The position numbers and the translations under genes are program-made. Shown one piece after another: positions 7,654 through 15,295 of a stretch of 64,000 bases of DNA. The notes below the pieces were generated by a model. It was not told where the DNA came from. It was given only the letters and a program-made list of their open reading frames with translations, and did no database searches. The stretch lies in the NCBI RefSeq assembly GCF_051414055.1, contig NZ_JBLKNX010000006.1, positions 40,473 to 104,472 on the forward strand, given 5' to 3'. Every line of letters begins with the position of its first letter. Position 1 is the stretch's first letter. The stretch is from Halosimplex halobium (lineage in GTDB: Archaea > Halobacteriota > Halobacteria > Halobacteriales > Haloarculaceae).

Positions 7654-7680
7654 GTTTAAATCCGAAACTGCCCAATTTCG
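7654..7680 (+). promoter_or_regulatory. Promoter with inverted repeat ahead of the DUF433 antitoxin
   Basis: A TATA-type box (GTTTAAAT, 7654-7661) lies about 30 nt before the ATG at 7687, which predicts a leaderless transcript. Between it and the start sits an inverted repeat CGAAA-N8-TTTCG (7663-7680). That position suits an autorepressor operator for the antitoxin. Confidence 0.55.
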
Positions 7681-7686
7681 AACCAG

Positions 7687-7980
7687 ATGGCGACCGAACA
7701 GGTGAGCGGTATCGTCCCCGGTGAGGACTCCGAGATCCACGACGAGCCCCACGTGGAGGGGTCGCGGCTGACCGTCCGGTTCCTCCGGGAACAGGTCGAG
7801 ACCCGCGGTCTCTCGCCAGCGTCGGTCGCGGACCGATACGACCTCTCGCTGGCGGACGTGTACGCGGCGCTCGCCTACTACCACCGCAACCCCGACGAGA
7901 TGGACGCCGTCGAGAAACGGCGCGAGGAGCGGATCGCCGAGGCCGAGGAGCGGACGACGCTCACGCCGCCCGACGAGTAG
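7687..7980 (+). CDS. DUF433-domain antitoxin
   Basis: This 97-residue protein has the winged-helix DUF433 core in residues 20-75: EPHVEGSRLTVRFLREQV, then LSPASVADRYDLSLADVYAALAYY. It ends in a charged helical tail with EKRREERIAEAEER. DUF433 proteins are antitoxins of VapC45-like or DUF5615 PIN-like toxins. The toxin partner begins 2 nt after this stop codon, so the pair forms an operon. The upstream TATA box and inverted repeat indicate self-regulation. Confidence 0.85.
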   Translation: MATEQVSGIVPGEDSEIHDEPHVEGSRLTVRFLREQVETRGLSPASVADRYDLSLADVYAALAYYHRNPDEMDAVEKRREERIAEAEERTTLTPPDE

Positions 7981-7982
7981 CC

Positions 7983-8327
7983 GTGGGGTACCGACTGCTG
8001 CTCGACGAGAACATCGAGAACGAGGCGACCGACCGCCTCGCCGGAGCGGGCCACGACGCGGAGCACGTCGATTCGGTCCCGGAACTCGGCAAGGGGTCCG
8101 CCGACCAGGCCCTCGCCCGCTACTCCGTCGAGACCGACCGGACGATCGTGACCTACGACGACGATTTCATCGCCCGGTTCGGCCCCGAGGCGTATCGAGC
8201 GGTCCTGTTCTTCGAGGACGAGTCGGTCTCGGTGAGGGAACTCGTCGAGATAATCGACGCGATGGCCGACGTCTATCCGCACGCGGAAGTCGACGGGCTA
8301 CAGAAGACCGGGCGCGAGTGGCTGTGA
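7983..8327 (+). CDS. DUF5615 PIN-like toxin
   Basis: A 114-residue protein from a GTG start. It has the DUF5615 layout: LLLDENIEN at the N-terminus (acidic residues of a PIN-like fold), GHDAEHVDSVPELGKGSADQALARY, and TYDDDFIARF near residue 58. These proteins form the toxin half of DUF433-DUF5615 modules and are predicted RNases of the PIN/Mut7-C superfamily. It lies 2 nt downstream of its antitoxin. The frame is intact and no key acidic residue is missing. Confidence 0.85.
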   Translation: MGYRLLLDENIENEATDRLAGAGHDAEHVDSVPELGKGSADQALARYSVETDRTIVTYDDDFIARFGPEAYRAVLFFEDESVSVRELVEIIDAMADVYPHAEVDGLQKTGREWL

Positions 8328-8336
8328 CCGGGTCGC

Positions 8337-10094
8337 CTACCGCTCGAACCGTGCCGCGAACCCGCCGTTCTCGGGGACCACGACATCGAGGGCCTCGTCG
8401 CCCGAGACCGTCCACGTCTCAGATTCGAGCGTCCCGTCGGCTTCGTCCCGGACGACGTGGGCGGTCCACTCCTCGTCCGGGTCGGCGTCGCCGCTCGCGA
8501 GGAACGAGCAGTCGACGGTGACGATCCGCTGGGGACCGGCGGTGATGGAACCGAGGAACCACTCGCCGGCCGCGTCGCCGTCGTCGCGGGCGCGGCGGGC
8601 GACGGTCGCCTCGACGCCGGGGTGGCCGCCGACGAAGCGGGTCTCCTCCCAGGCCGCAGGGACGCGTCCCAGGAACCCCTCGGCTTCGGGTCGAGCGGCG
8701 TACTCGTCGATGGAATCGGCGAAATGCTGGAGCGGCGACTCGAAGACGACCGACAGGGCGAGTTCGTGACCTGGCGTCGTGTGGGCGGCGTCGGCGGAGA
8801 ACGTGACGGGGGTGTAGTCCATCGGGCCGACGACGTTGCGGGTAAAGGGGAGCGTGCAGTTGTGCTCCGGTGTGACGGTGGACCACTTGTAGTACTCGGC
8901 GCCCATCACGCCCTCGTAGGTCATGACGTGGGGGTAGCGCCGCTGGAGGCCCGTCGGAACCACGGAGCCGTGGAAGTTCACGAGGAGTTCGTGCTCGGCG
9001 GCCGCTTCGGCGAGGTCGTCGTAGAACTGCATCCGACCCTGGTCGTCGGCGTCCATGAAGTCGACCTTGATGCCCGCGGCGCCCCACTCGGCCCAGGTCG
9101 GCAGGCGCTCGGCGCGCTTGGACTCGGTGTTCACGTCCGTCCAGTGGGTCCAGAGGACGATGTCGACCCCTCGCTCCGCCGCGTAGTCGACCAGGTCGGG
9201 CATCTCCGACCGGCGGCGGGGCCACCCGGCGTCGACGAGGACGTACTCCCAGCCACGGTCGGCGGCGTAGTCGACGTACTCGCGCTGGCGCTCGAAGTCG
9301 TCCGGGCTGTCGGACTCGGACCACCACGACCAGGCGACGCGGCCGGGCTCGACCCACTCGTCGTCGTACTCGGTGGGACCCGCCAGATCGGTCACCAGTG
9401 TCGACTCGACGATGTCGGCCAGGTCGCCCGTGATCGCGACGCGCCACGGCGTCTCAAGCGGGAAGTGGGCGTTCATCTGAGTCTGCGGGAGGCCGAAGGT
9501 GATCCCCGACTCCTCGGCGACGAGGCGGGCCGCGGCGTAGTCGCCGTCGGCGCCGGCCTCGGCGAGCAGGAGCCACTCGTCGTCCACCCGGAAGAGGCCG
9601 GGCGCGCAGTACTCCCCGTCGGTCTCGACGATGGGTTGCTGGCGGGCGCTGGCCTCGTGGGCCTCGTCGAAGGGGGTCAGCCACGAGACCGTATCCCGGG
9701 GCAGCGAGAGCGTCGCCTCGTCGCCGGTGTGCCGTTGCATCGCTGTCCCGGTGGCGCGGAACCGGAAGGCCACGCCCTCGGCGGCGGCGCGCAGGTCCAC
9801 CGCGACGACGCCGTCGGCGTCGGGGTGGTCGTAGGTGACCGTCCGCTCGACTGCGCGGTGGCTCCGTTCGCGGGCCTTCCCCTTGGGGAGGGCGTACTCG
9901 TCGGCGACTTCCGTGGGACCGCCGACGGACACCGCCGCGCCGGTCCAGTCGACGCCGTGGAGCTGGCGGGCGAGCTTCCCGACGGGCAGTTCGGAGGGCG
10001 CCACGAGCGTCGTGCCGTCGCGCTCGACGGCGAGTTCGGCCGTCTCCGGGTCGAACTCGACCGCGTTCGCGTCGGCGGGACCGGTGAATCGCAT
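8337..10094 (-). CDS. Glycoside hydrolase family 97, retaining type
   Basis: A 585-residue GH97-family enzyme (alpha-glucosidase/alpha-galactosidase family). It has an N-terminal beta-sandwich with the PQTQMNAHFPLETPWRVAI segment, a central TIM barrel with VAWSWWSE and LVDAGWP, and a C-terminal beta domain. In GH97 the residue in the motif GIKVDFMDADDQ (Asp near residue 343) acts as nucleophile in retaining alpha-galactosidase-type members, whereas inverting members have Gly there; this protein has the Asp. No signal peptide is visible, so it is probably cytoplasmic. The long spacer upstream contains element B. The substrate is inferred, not shown. Confidence 0.85.
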   Translation of the reverse strand: MRFTGPADANAVEFDPETAELAVERDGTTLVAPSELPVGKLARQLHGVDWTGAAVSVGGPTEVADEYALPKGKARERSHRAVERTVTYDHPDADGVVAVDLRAAAEGVAFRFRATGTAMQRHTGDEATLSLPRDTVSWLTPFDEAHEASARQQPIVETDGEYCAPGLFRVDDEWLLLAEAGADGDYAAARLVAEESGITFGLPQTQMNAHFPLETPWRVAITGDLADIVESTLVTDLAGPTEYDDEWVEPGRVAWSWWSESDSPDDFERQREYVDYAADRGWEYVLVDAGWPRRRSEMPDLVDYAAERGVDIVLWTHWTDVNTESKRAERLPTWAEWGAAGIKVDFMDADDQGRMQFYDDLAEAAAEHELLVNFHGSVVPTGLQRRYPHVMTYEGVMGAEYYKWSTVTPEHNCTLPFTRNVVGPMDYTPVTFSADAAHTTPGHELALSVVFESPLQHFADSIDEYAARPEAEGFLGRVPAAWEETRFVGGHPGVEATVARRARDDGDAAGEWFLGSITAGPQRIVTVDCSFLASGDADPDEEWTAHVVRDEADGTLESETWTVSGDEALDVVVPENGGFAARFER

Positions 10095-10126
10095 ACACGT
10101 GGGGCGCGCGGGCGTCGCAAAAAGTT

Positions 10127-10194
10127 GCGGGTGCCGGAACCGGTCGCCCGATCCGGCGGCGCGGGTGCCGGAACCGGTCGCCCGATCCGGCGGC
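10127..10194 (+). repeat. Perfect 34-bp tandem duplication
   Basis: Two identical adjacent 34-bp units occupy 10127-10160 and 10161-10194, each starting GCGGGTGCCGGAACCGGTCG. They lie between the GH97 start and hairpin element B, in the divergent spacer, about 30 bp upstream of the glycosidase start codon. Identity of the two units suggests a recent duplication. No function is evident. Confidence 0.9.
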
Positions 10195-10268
10195 CGAACG
10201 GTGTACTGGACTGTCGATGGCGTTCGGTGCGGGCGGAGGCTGTTGCGGTGAGCGGTCGCGGTGCGGTC

Positions 10269-10636
10269 GGCGTGCGCTGGAGCGCGCGTTCATGCGCGCG
10301 ACCGTAGTCGCGCGAGGGATGAGCGACGATAGGAGCGAATCGGCTGGGGAGGTACGTGGCCCGTTGCGGTGCCGTGCGGGGCGGGTGCGGCGCGGTTGCT
10401 GTGCGGGGCGGTCCCTGGTGTCCGCGCGAACGTGTGAGCGCAGGCTCGGGAGAGCTTGCTCTCCCGGTGGACTGAAAGGGCGAGGCGCGCTCGCGCTTGC
10501 CTGGTCGGCTGAGCGGGCACTATCCGCGCGGTGCGAGGCGCTGTGCGCCTCGAAGCGAACGGTTTTGCCGTGAGCGGGCGGTGCGGAGAGCGCGGATATC
10601 ACGCCTCAGCGACCGCGAGCGCGTCGAGGGCTTTCA
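10269..10636 (-). repeat. Dispersed intergenic hairpin element, copy B (inverted)
   Basis: This is the reverse-complement copy of the element at 2.0 kb. Read on the minus strand it has TGAAAGCCCTCG (from 10636), an inner hairpin, CGCGCCTCGCCCTTTCA (ending at 10473), the palindrome CGGGAGAG/CTCTCCCG (10447-10466), CTCCCCAGCCGATTCGCTC, and CATCCCTCGCGCG followed by a GTCGCGCGC-type stem. The TGAAAG...CTTTCA hairpin is longer here (164 bp) because extra sequence with its own small stem (GCGAGGCGC/GCGCCTCG) is present. It lies between divergent genes, unlike the other copies. Confidence 0.8.
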
Positions 10637-10837
10637 GCGCTCGCTGTCGATTGCGACCGATCCATTTCAGAGCAAGCACGCCGAAGGGGTTCAGTGCTCA
10701 TCGTCGAGTGCGGTCTCCCCGACACGACTTCGTTTCACGACACCACAAACAGAAACAACCGATACACTCGCAACACGAACCGACCGGACCGAACTGTCAG
10801 CGGAAAGCACTTGCCACGGGGGCTACCCACGCCGTGT

Positions 10838-11311
10838 ATGGTGGACGGGTCGAGCAGACGAGGAGTCCTCCGGACGGTCGGCGTCGTGTGCGGCGGTGGC
10901 GTTGTCGCCGGCTGTGTGACGAGCGGCGACGACGGGCCGGTCGCGGGTGATCTGCTGATCCGGAACACGGACTCGGAGGCCCACACGGTCGCGGTAACGG
11001 CCGAGAAGACGAGCACCGACGACGACGCCGTTCCCCCGGAGCGCACGGCAGCGGCGCCGGCGGCGACGCCGCTCCGGGAACGGAGCGGGGAGTATCGGGT
11101 CACGTCCGACGACCGCACCGTCGTCTCGGAGTTCCTGCGGGAGCCGGGCGCCTTTTTCGTCCGGGTCCGGATCGAGGGCGGGGACCACACCGCCCGGGGG
11201 TGGATCGGACTGTACGAAGCCTCCGGCGGGGGCGTCGCCGAGGAGTATCTGGACGTCTCGATATCGGAGGGCGACCGACTGCGACTGTCCGCACAGGTCG
11301 CGGGTGCGTGA
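10838..11311 (+). CDS. Tat-exported lipoprotein of unknown function
   Basis: A 157-residue secreted lipoprotein. The N-terminus has a twin-arginine signal (SSRRGVLRTVG), a short hydrophobic stretch, and the lipobox VVAGC with Cys near residue 24, the usual pattern of haloarchaeal membrane-anchored proteins. The mature part is a small beta-rich domain: LLIRNTDSEAHTVAVTAEK, then FFVRVRIEGGDHTARGW, then LDVSISEGDRLRLS. The ATG at 10838 was chosen because it gives the signal peptide; upstream codons belong to the repeat spacer. Function unknown. Confidence 0.75.
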   Translation: MVDGSSRRGVLRTVGVVCGGGVVAGCVTSGDDGPVAGDLLIRNTDSEAHTVAVTAEKTSTDDDAVPPERTAAAPAATPLRERSGEYRVTSDDRTVVSEFLREPGAFFVRVRIEGGDHTARGWIGLYEASGGGVAEEYLDVSISEGDRLRLSAQVAGA

Positions 11312-11387
11312 CGCCCGCTCGCAGCGAAGGCCCACCGGAGCGGACGGTCCCGTAGTTTTATCTCGGCGACCGTACCACTCACGCGAT

Positions 11388-12041
11388 ATGACAGCCGAAC
11401 ACGAGTGGCTCTCGCTGGACCCGGACGAGGCGGTCGTCTGGACCGGGCAGCCGCGAGTCTGGCGGATCGCCGGCACGGTCGCCGGGGGGATCGCGGTGGC
11501 GCTGCTCGCCGTCGGCGGTGCGGCCTACGTCACCACGCGGATCCCCTACTGGCCCGGCGACCCGCCGGTGAACCCGGGACTGGCCGTGTGGGGGATCGCG
11601 GCGCTGATCGCCGCCTCGCAGATCGCCTCGGCCGGGTGGGCCTACCTGAAGGTCGAACACACGGACTACGTGCTGACGAACCGGCGGATCTACCGGAAGG
11701 CGGGCGTGCTCTCGGAGACGGTCACGAGCGTCGGCGTCGACCGCGTGCAGAACACGACGCTGCGCAAGGACTGGCGGGGCAACCTCTTCGACTACGGGAC
11801 CGTCGCCGTCTCGACGGCCGGCAGCGGCGGCGCGGACCTGACGGTCTCCGATCTCGACGACCCCGAGGCGTTCCGCGACGCGCTGCAGGAACAGGTCCGG
11901 GCCGCGGGCGAGCGTGACGACGGGGACGGTGGCGACCGGGCCCCTGCCGCGGGCGCGCTCGACGACGCGACCGTCGAGACGCTGCTGGAGGAGGCCAGGC
12001 GACTCCGCGCCGTCGCCGAGCGCATGGAGGAGCGAGCATGA
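11388..12041 (+). CDS. PH-domain membrane protein (DUF304/bPH2), first of a pair
   Basis: A 217-residue membrane protein. Two transmembrane helices (about residues 25-48 and 60-83) are followed by a bacterial-type pleckstrin-homology domain (bPH2/DUF304) with HTDYVLTNRRIYRKAGVL and VDRVQNTTL. Residues 170-217 form a charged predicted coiled coil (LLEEARRLRAVAERMEER). The ATG overlaps nothing upstream, while the stop overlaps the start of the next gene by 4 nt (ATGA). The two proteins are paralogues and probably form a complex, as YdbS/YdbT-type pairs do in bacteria. The molecular role is not known. Confidence 0.85.
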   Translation: MTAEHEWLSLDPDEAVVWTGQPRVWRIAGTVAGGIAVALLAVGGAAYVTTRIPYWPGDPPVNPGLAVWGIAALIAASQIASAGWAYLKVEHTDYVLTNRRIYRKAGVLSETVTSVGVDRVQNTTLRKDWRGNLFDYGTVAVSTAGSGGADLTVSDLDDPEAFRDALQEQVRAAGERDDGDGGDRAPAAGALDDATVETLLEEARRLRAVAERMEERA

Positions 12042-12865
12042 GCGGCAGTGACCCGACGGGCGGTGGGAGCGAATCGAGCGACTCGACGACGGACGAGGGG
12101 GGATCGGGCGATTCGCTGACCGACCGCGCCGCGGCGGCGGCCGACTCGGAGGTCTCGGAGTGGCTCTCCCTGGAGCCCGGCGAGGAGGTCGTCTGGGTCG
12201 GCGAGCCGACCAAACTTCGGATGGTCGGCACGCTCGTGACCGGCGTGGTCCTGATCCCCGTCCTGATCGGGGTCCTGATCCTCCTGTTCTCGCCGCTGTC
12301 GTACCTGGGGATCAAACACACCGACTACGTGGTGACCACCCGCTCGCTGTACGTCAAGCGGGGGATCCTCAGCACCAACATCGAGAGCGTCGACCTCGAC
12401 CGCATCCAGAACACGGAGTTCACCCAGTCGTTCTGGGGCAAACAGCTCGGCTTCGGGACCATCGAGATCAGCACCGCCGGCAGCTCCGGCGCAGACATCT
12501 CCTTCGACGACGTGGAGGACGCCCGCGACGTGCGAGAGGAAATCTCCCGCGTCCAGCGGGAGGCCGGCGGGGGCGGCGGCCGCGACGGCACCGGCGGCGG
12601 CGACCGGCCGGCCGACCGGCAAGCGGCGAGCGCCGACCAGCTCGAGGAACTCGTCGCGGAGCTGCGGGCGACCCGCGAGGCGCTCGAACGCGTCGAGGCG
12701 CGGATGGCCGAGGGGTCGGACCGCCGGTCCGGTGGCCGGGACCAGCCGGTCGACGATCCGGCGAGCGCAGGTGACGACTCGTCGGACACGGTGGATTCGG
12801 CGAACTCGACCGGTGAAATCCCGGAGCGGAGCGACCCGTTCGGATCGGACGGCGAGCAGAACTGA
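12038..12865 (+). CDS. PH-domain membrane protein (DUF304/bPH2), second of a pair
   Basis: Paralogue of the preceding gene (275 residues). It has a disordered acidic N-terminus (residues 1-38), a WLSLEPGEEVVWVGEPTK block like that in its neighbour, one strong hydrophobic segment (about residues 65-90), and the bPH2 domain with HTDYVVTTRSLYVKRGIL and LDRIQNTEFTQSFWGKQLGFGTIEISTAG split across residues 95-150. The C-terminal third is low-complexity, with a short coiled coil (QLEELVAELRATREALERVEARM). Its start overlaps the previous stop by 4 nt, so the two are co-translated. It probably sits in the cytoplasmic membrane. Confidence 0.85.
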   Translation: MSGSDPTGGGSESSDSTTDEGGSGDSLTDRAAAAADSEVSEWLSLEPGEEVVWVGEPTKLRMVGTLVTGVVLIPVLIGVLILLFSPLSYLGIKHTDYVVTTRSLYVKRGILSTNIESVDLDRIQNTEFTQSFWGKQLGFGTIEISTAGSSGADISFDDVEDARDVREEISRVQREAGGGGGRDGTGGGDRPADRQAASADQLEELVAELRATREALERVEARMAEGSDRRSGGRDQPVDDPASAGDDSSDTVDSANSTGEIPERSDPFGSDGEQN

Positions 12866-12918
12866 CCGGCGGTCACCGCCCGCGGTGGTCGACCGGCCGC
12901 TCGGCGGTCCGGAACCGG

Positions 12919-13152
12919 TTACTCCCGCGAGAGCGTCGCGGAGACCTCCTCGACGGGCTCGTCGCAGGACGAACAGGTCGACTTCTCCTCGGCGACGTAG
13001 ACGTTCCCGCAGGCGGGGCACTCGAACAGTCCCGTCGCCGGGTCCGCCGTCGACTCCCCGTCGCCCAGGCCGTCGGTCGTCGTGGCGTCGTCGCTCCCGG
13101 CGCGCTCGCGGGCGTCGCTCAGCACGGACCGGAGGCGCGTGGTCAGGGGCAT
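12919..13152 (-). CDS. Small zinc-ribbon protein
   Basis: A 77-residue protein with one C-terminal zinc ribbon: CPACG at about residues 45-49 and CSSCD at about 60-63. The N-terminal half is acidic and low-complexity. Such single-ribbon proteins are common in haloarchaea and many are unassigned; binding to nucleic acid or protein is possible. It is convergent with the PH-domain pair. The next gene on the same strand (ilvE) is more than 200 nt upstream, so it is probably transcribed alone. Function unknown. Confidence 0.7.
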   Translation of the reverse strand: MPLTTRLRSVLSDARERAGSDDATTTDGLGDGESTADPATGLFECPACGNVYVAEEKSTCSSCDEPVEEVSATLSRE

Positions 13153-13355
13153 CGGCGACCCACCTCCGCGCGTGTCCCGTCCTCGCAGTCCCGTACGCGC
13201 CAGCCGTGACTCCCGGTGGTGCTCGTCTGTTGCATCTACCCCGACATCGGAGGCAAACGCCCCTGACCGTTACCCCTAATTGTTTACCCACCGCGCGCCG
13301 AAACCGGCGCGTCCACGGTCGAAACGCGCTCTCCGGCCGGATCCAGGGCCGACGC

Positions 13356-14294
13356 TCAGACGTAGGTGAACCAGTCGTCGTAGCCGTCCAGCCGGCCCTC
13401 GACGAGGTCGAAGAACTCGGACTGGATCTCGTCGGTGACCGGGCCCTTCGTTCCCTCGCCGACGACGTTGTCGTCGACGCTGCGGATGGGCGTGACCTCC
13501 GCGGCGGTGCCGGTGAAGAACAGTTCGTCGGCGGTGTACAGCTCCCCGCGGGAGATGGTCGCCTCGTCGTGGACGGTGTAGCCCAGGTCGCGGGCGAGTT
13601 CGATGGCGGTGCGGCGGGTGATCCCGTCGAGGATGGACTCGGCGAGGCCGGGGGTGTAGATCTCGCCGTCGCGGACGAGAAAGAGGTTCTCGCCGGGGCC
13701 CTCGGCGACGTTGCCCTCCTTGTTGAGGACGATGGCCTCGGTGTAGCCGTTGCCCTTCGCCTCCTCGGTGGCGAGCATGGAGTTGACGTAGAGACCGGTG
13801 GTCTTGGCGTTGGTCGGGATCTGGCTGGAGGCGTGCTTGCGCCAGGAGGAGACCATCACGTCGACGCCGTTCTCCAGGGCGTCCTCGCCGAGGTAGGCGC
13901 CCCACGGCCAGGCGCCGATGGCGACCCGCGTCGGGCAGTCGCCCGGGCTCACGCCCAGCGAATTGTAGCCGTAGAAGGCGATCGGCCGGATGTAACACGA
14001 TTCGAGGCCTTCCCGCTGGATGAGTTCGACGGTGGCCTCGGTGAGCTCCTCGCGCTCGAAGGGGATCTCCAGGTCGTAGGGTTTCCCCGAGTCGTAGAAC
14101 CGTTCGAGGTGTTCCTCCCAGCGGAAGATGGCGGGGCCGTCGACCGTGTCGTAGCAGCGGACGCCCTCGAAGACCCCCGAGCCGTAGTGGAGGCCGTGGG
14201 TGAGGACGTGGATCTGTGCGTCGTCGAAGTCGACGAACTCGCCGTCCATCCAGAGTTCGTCGACGCCCTGGAACATCTCGGGGCGCTCGCTCAT
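13356..14294 (-). CDS. ilvE: Branched-chain amino acid aminotransferase
   Basis: IlvE (312 residues, class IV PLP aminotransferase) interconverts branched-chain 2-oxo acids with valine, leucine and isoleucine. Landmarks are THGLHYGSGVFEGVRCY near residues 32-48, the PLP lysine in NAKTTGLYVNSML (about residue 163), EGPGENLFLVRDG, and the FFTGTAAEVTPI segment near 260. An SD-like GGGAGGT lies about 7-13 nt before the ATG and a TATA-type box (GTATAAAC, 14326-14333 reversed) about 35 nt upstream. Length and motifs are complete. Confidence 0.94.
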   Translation of the reverse strand: MSERPEMFQGVDELWMDGEFVDFDDAQIHVLTHGLHYGSGVFEGVRCYDTVDGPAIFRWEEHLERFYDSGKPYDLEIPFEREELTEATVELIQREGLESCYIRPIAFYGYNSLGVSPGDCPTRVAIGAWPWGAYLGEDALENGVDVMVSSWRKHASSQIPTNAKTTGLYVNSMLATEEAKGNGYTEAIVLNKEGNVAEGPGENLFLVRDGEIYTPGLAESILDGITRRTAIELARDLGYTVHDEATISRGELYTADELFFTGTAAEVTPIRSVDDNVVGEGTKGPVTDEIQSEFFDLVEGRLDGYDDWFTYV

Positions 14295-14627
14295 GGGTCG
14301 TACCTCCCGGTGAGGGTCCCCGTCGGTTTATACGTTGTCGGTCCGCCGCCGGCGGCGTCGTCGACCGCCGCGCTGACTGGGTCCATAACCTCCGGTTCCG
14401 GGCGCGCTGTAAAGAGTGTTGACGGTCGCGTGCCACCGGGTAACACAAACAGCCACCGGGGTAACGGGAGGGGTTTTGGGCGAGCGCGCCGACCTTCCGG
14501 GGACGATGACCCTCCAACGGTCCCCGAACGGTGTGAGCGGAACGGGGCGGGCCCCGTGCCCGATACCCGGAAACACGCCCGCAACGACGGTCCCCGCGGC
14601 CACGCCCCCGTCCCGGGAGGCCCCGGC
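14295..14627. other. 333-bp divergent spacer with two direct repeats
   Basis: No gene is supported here. Besides the ilvE promoter on the minus strand, it has two near-identical direct repeats, CCACCGGGTAAC (14433-14444) and CCACCGGGGTAAC (14453-14465), about 20 bp apart (two helical turns). This spacing could serve a DNA-binding regulator of the downstream DUF3592 gene or of ilvE, but that is speculative. Confidence 0.5.
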
Positions 14628-15113
14628 ATGAGCGACGACTCGGGGCTCTCGATCGACGGGCCGGAGTCGCTGCGCGGGGCGCTGCTCATGGTGCTCGTCG
14701 GCCTCGCGGTCACCGGCTACGGCGGCTACGACTACGTCCAGCAGTCCGAGGCGGTGCGCGACGCCGTCGAGGTGGACGCGACAGTCGAGGAAGTCGGCGT
14801 CGAGACCGTCTCGGCGAGGCGCGGCGTCGACCACGAGCCGACGGTCCGGTTCAGCTACGAGTACGACGGGCGGACCTACGAGAGTACCAGCGTCTTCCCC
14901 GCGTCGATATCGCCGACCTACGACACGGAGTCGGCCGCCAGGTCCGTCGTCGCCGAGTACGAGGCGGGGGCGACGGTCACCGCCTACGTCGTGCCCGACC
15001 GGCCGGGCGACGCGTTCCTGAAGAACAAGACGACGAACACGCCGCTGCTGGCCGCCGGGTTCGGTGCCGTCTTCGTCCTCGCCGGCGGGTGGTTCGCGCT
15101 GAAGCGGCTGTGA
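14628..15113 (+). CDS. DUF3592-domain membrane protein
   Basis: A 161-residue protein with a transmembrane helix near residues 17-37 (LLMVLVGLAVTGYGGYDYV) and another at the C-terminus (about 135-157). Between them is the DUF3592 extracytoplasmic domain, recognisable from VDATVEEVGVETV, HEPTVRFSYEYDGRTYESTSVFP and YEAGATVTAYVVPDRPGDAFL. DUF3592 proteins are found in bacteria and haloarchaea, and no function is established. The ATG at 14628 was chosen because it opens the acidic leader just before the first helix. The gene appears monocistronic. Confidence 0.8.
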   Translation: MSDDSGLSIDGPESLRGALLMVLVGLAVTGYGGYDYVQQSEAVRDAVEVDATVEEVGVETVSARRGVDHEPTVRFSYEYDGRTYESTSVFPASISPTYDTESAARSVVAEYEAGATVTAYVVPDRPGDAFLKNKTTNTPLLAAGFGAVFVLAGGWFALKRL

Positions 15114-15295
15114 CCGCAGTGACGGTCGGCCCGCCGGACAGCCGGACCGCCCAGCCCGGAGCGGGCGGCGTGTCCCCCGGGAATCCGCGGCCCGGCCGTG
15201 CGAACGGACGCGAGGCGAGCGGGGTCGGAGTCGACGCCGAGTCCACCACGTCGACGCCCCGGGGCGTTAACTCGGTCCGGGCCGAACGCCACGCC

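Noticed and set aside
10215..10700. Long open frames across the repeat-rich spacer at 10.2-10.7 kb
   Set aside because: They are arginine-rich translations of hairpin element B in several frames; the same sequence is shared with other intergenic copies and shows no coding constraint.
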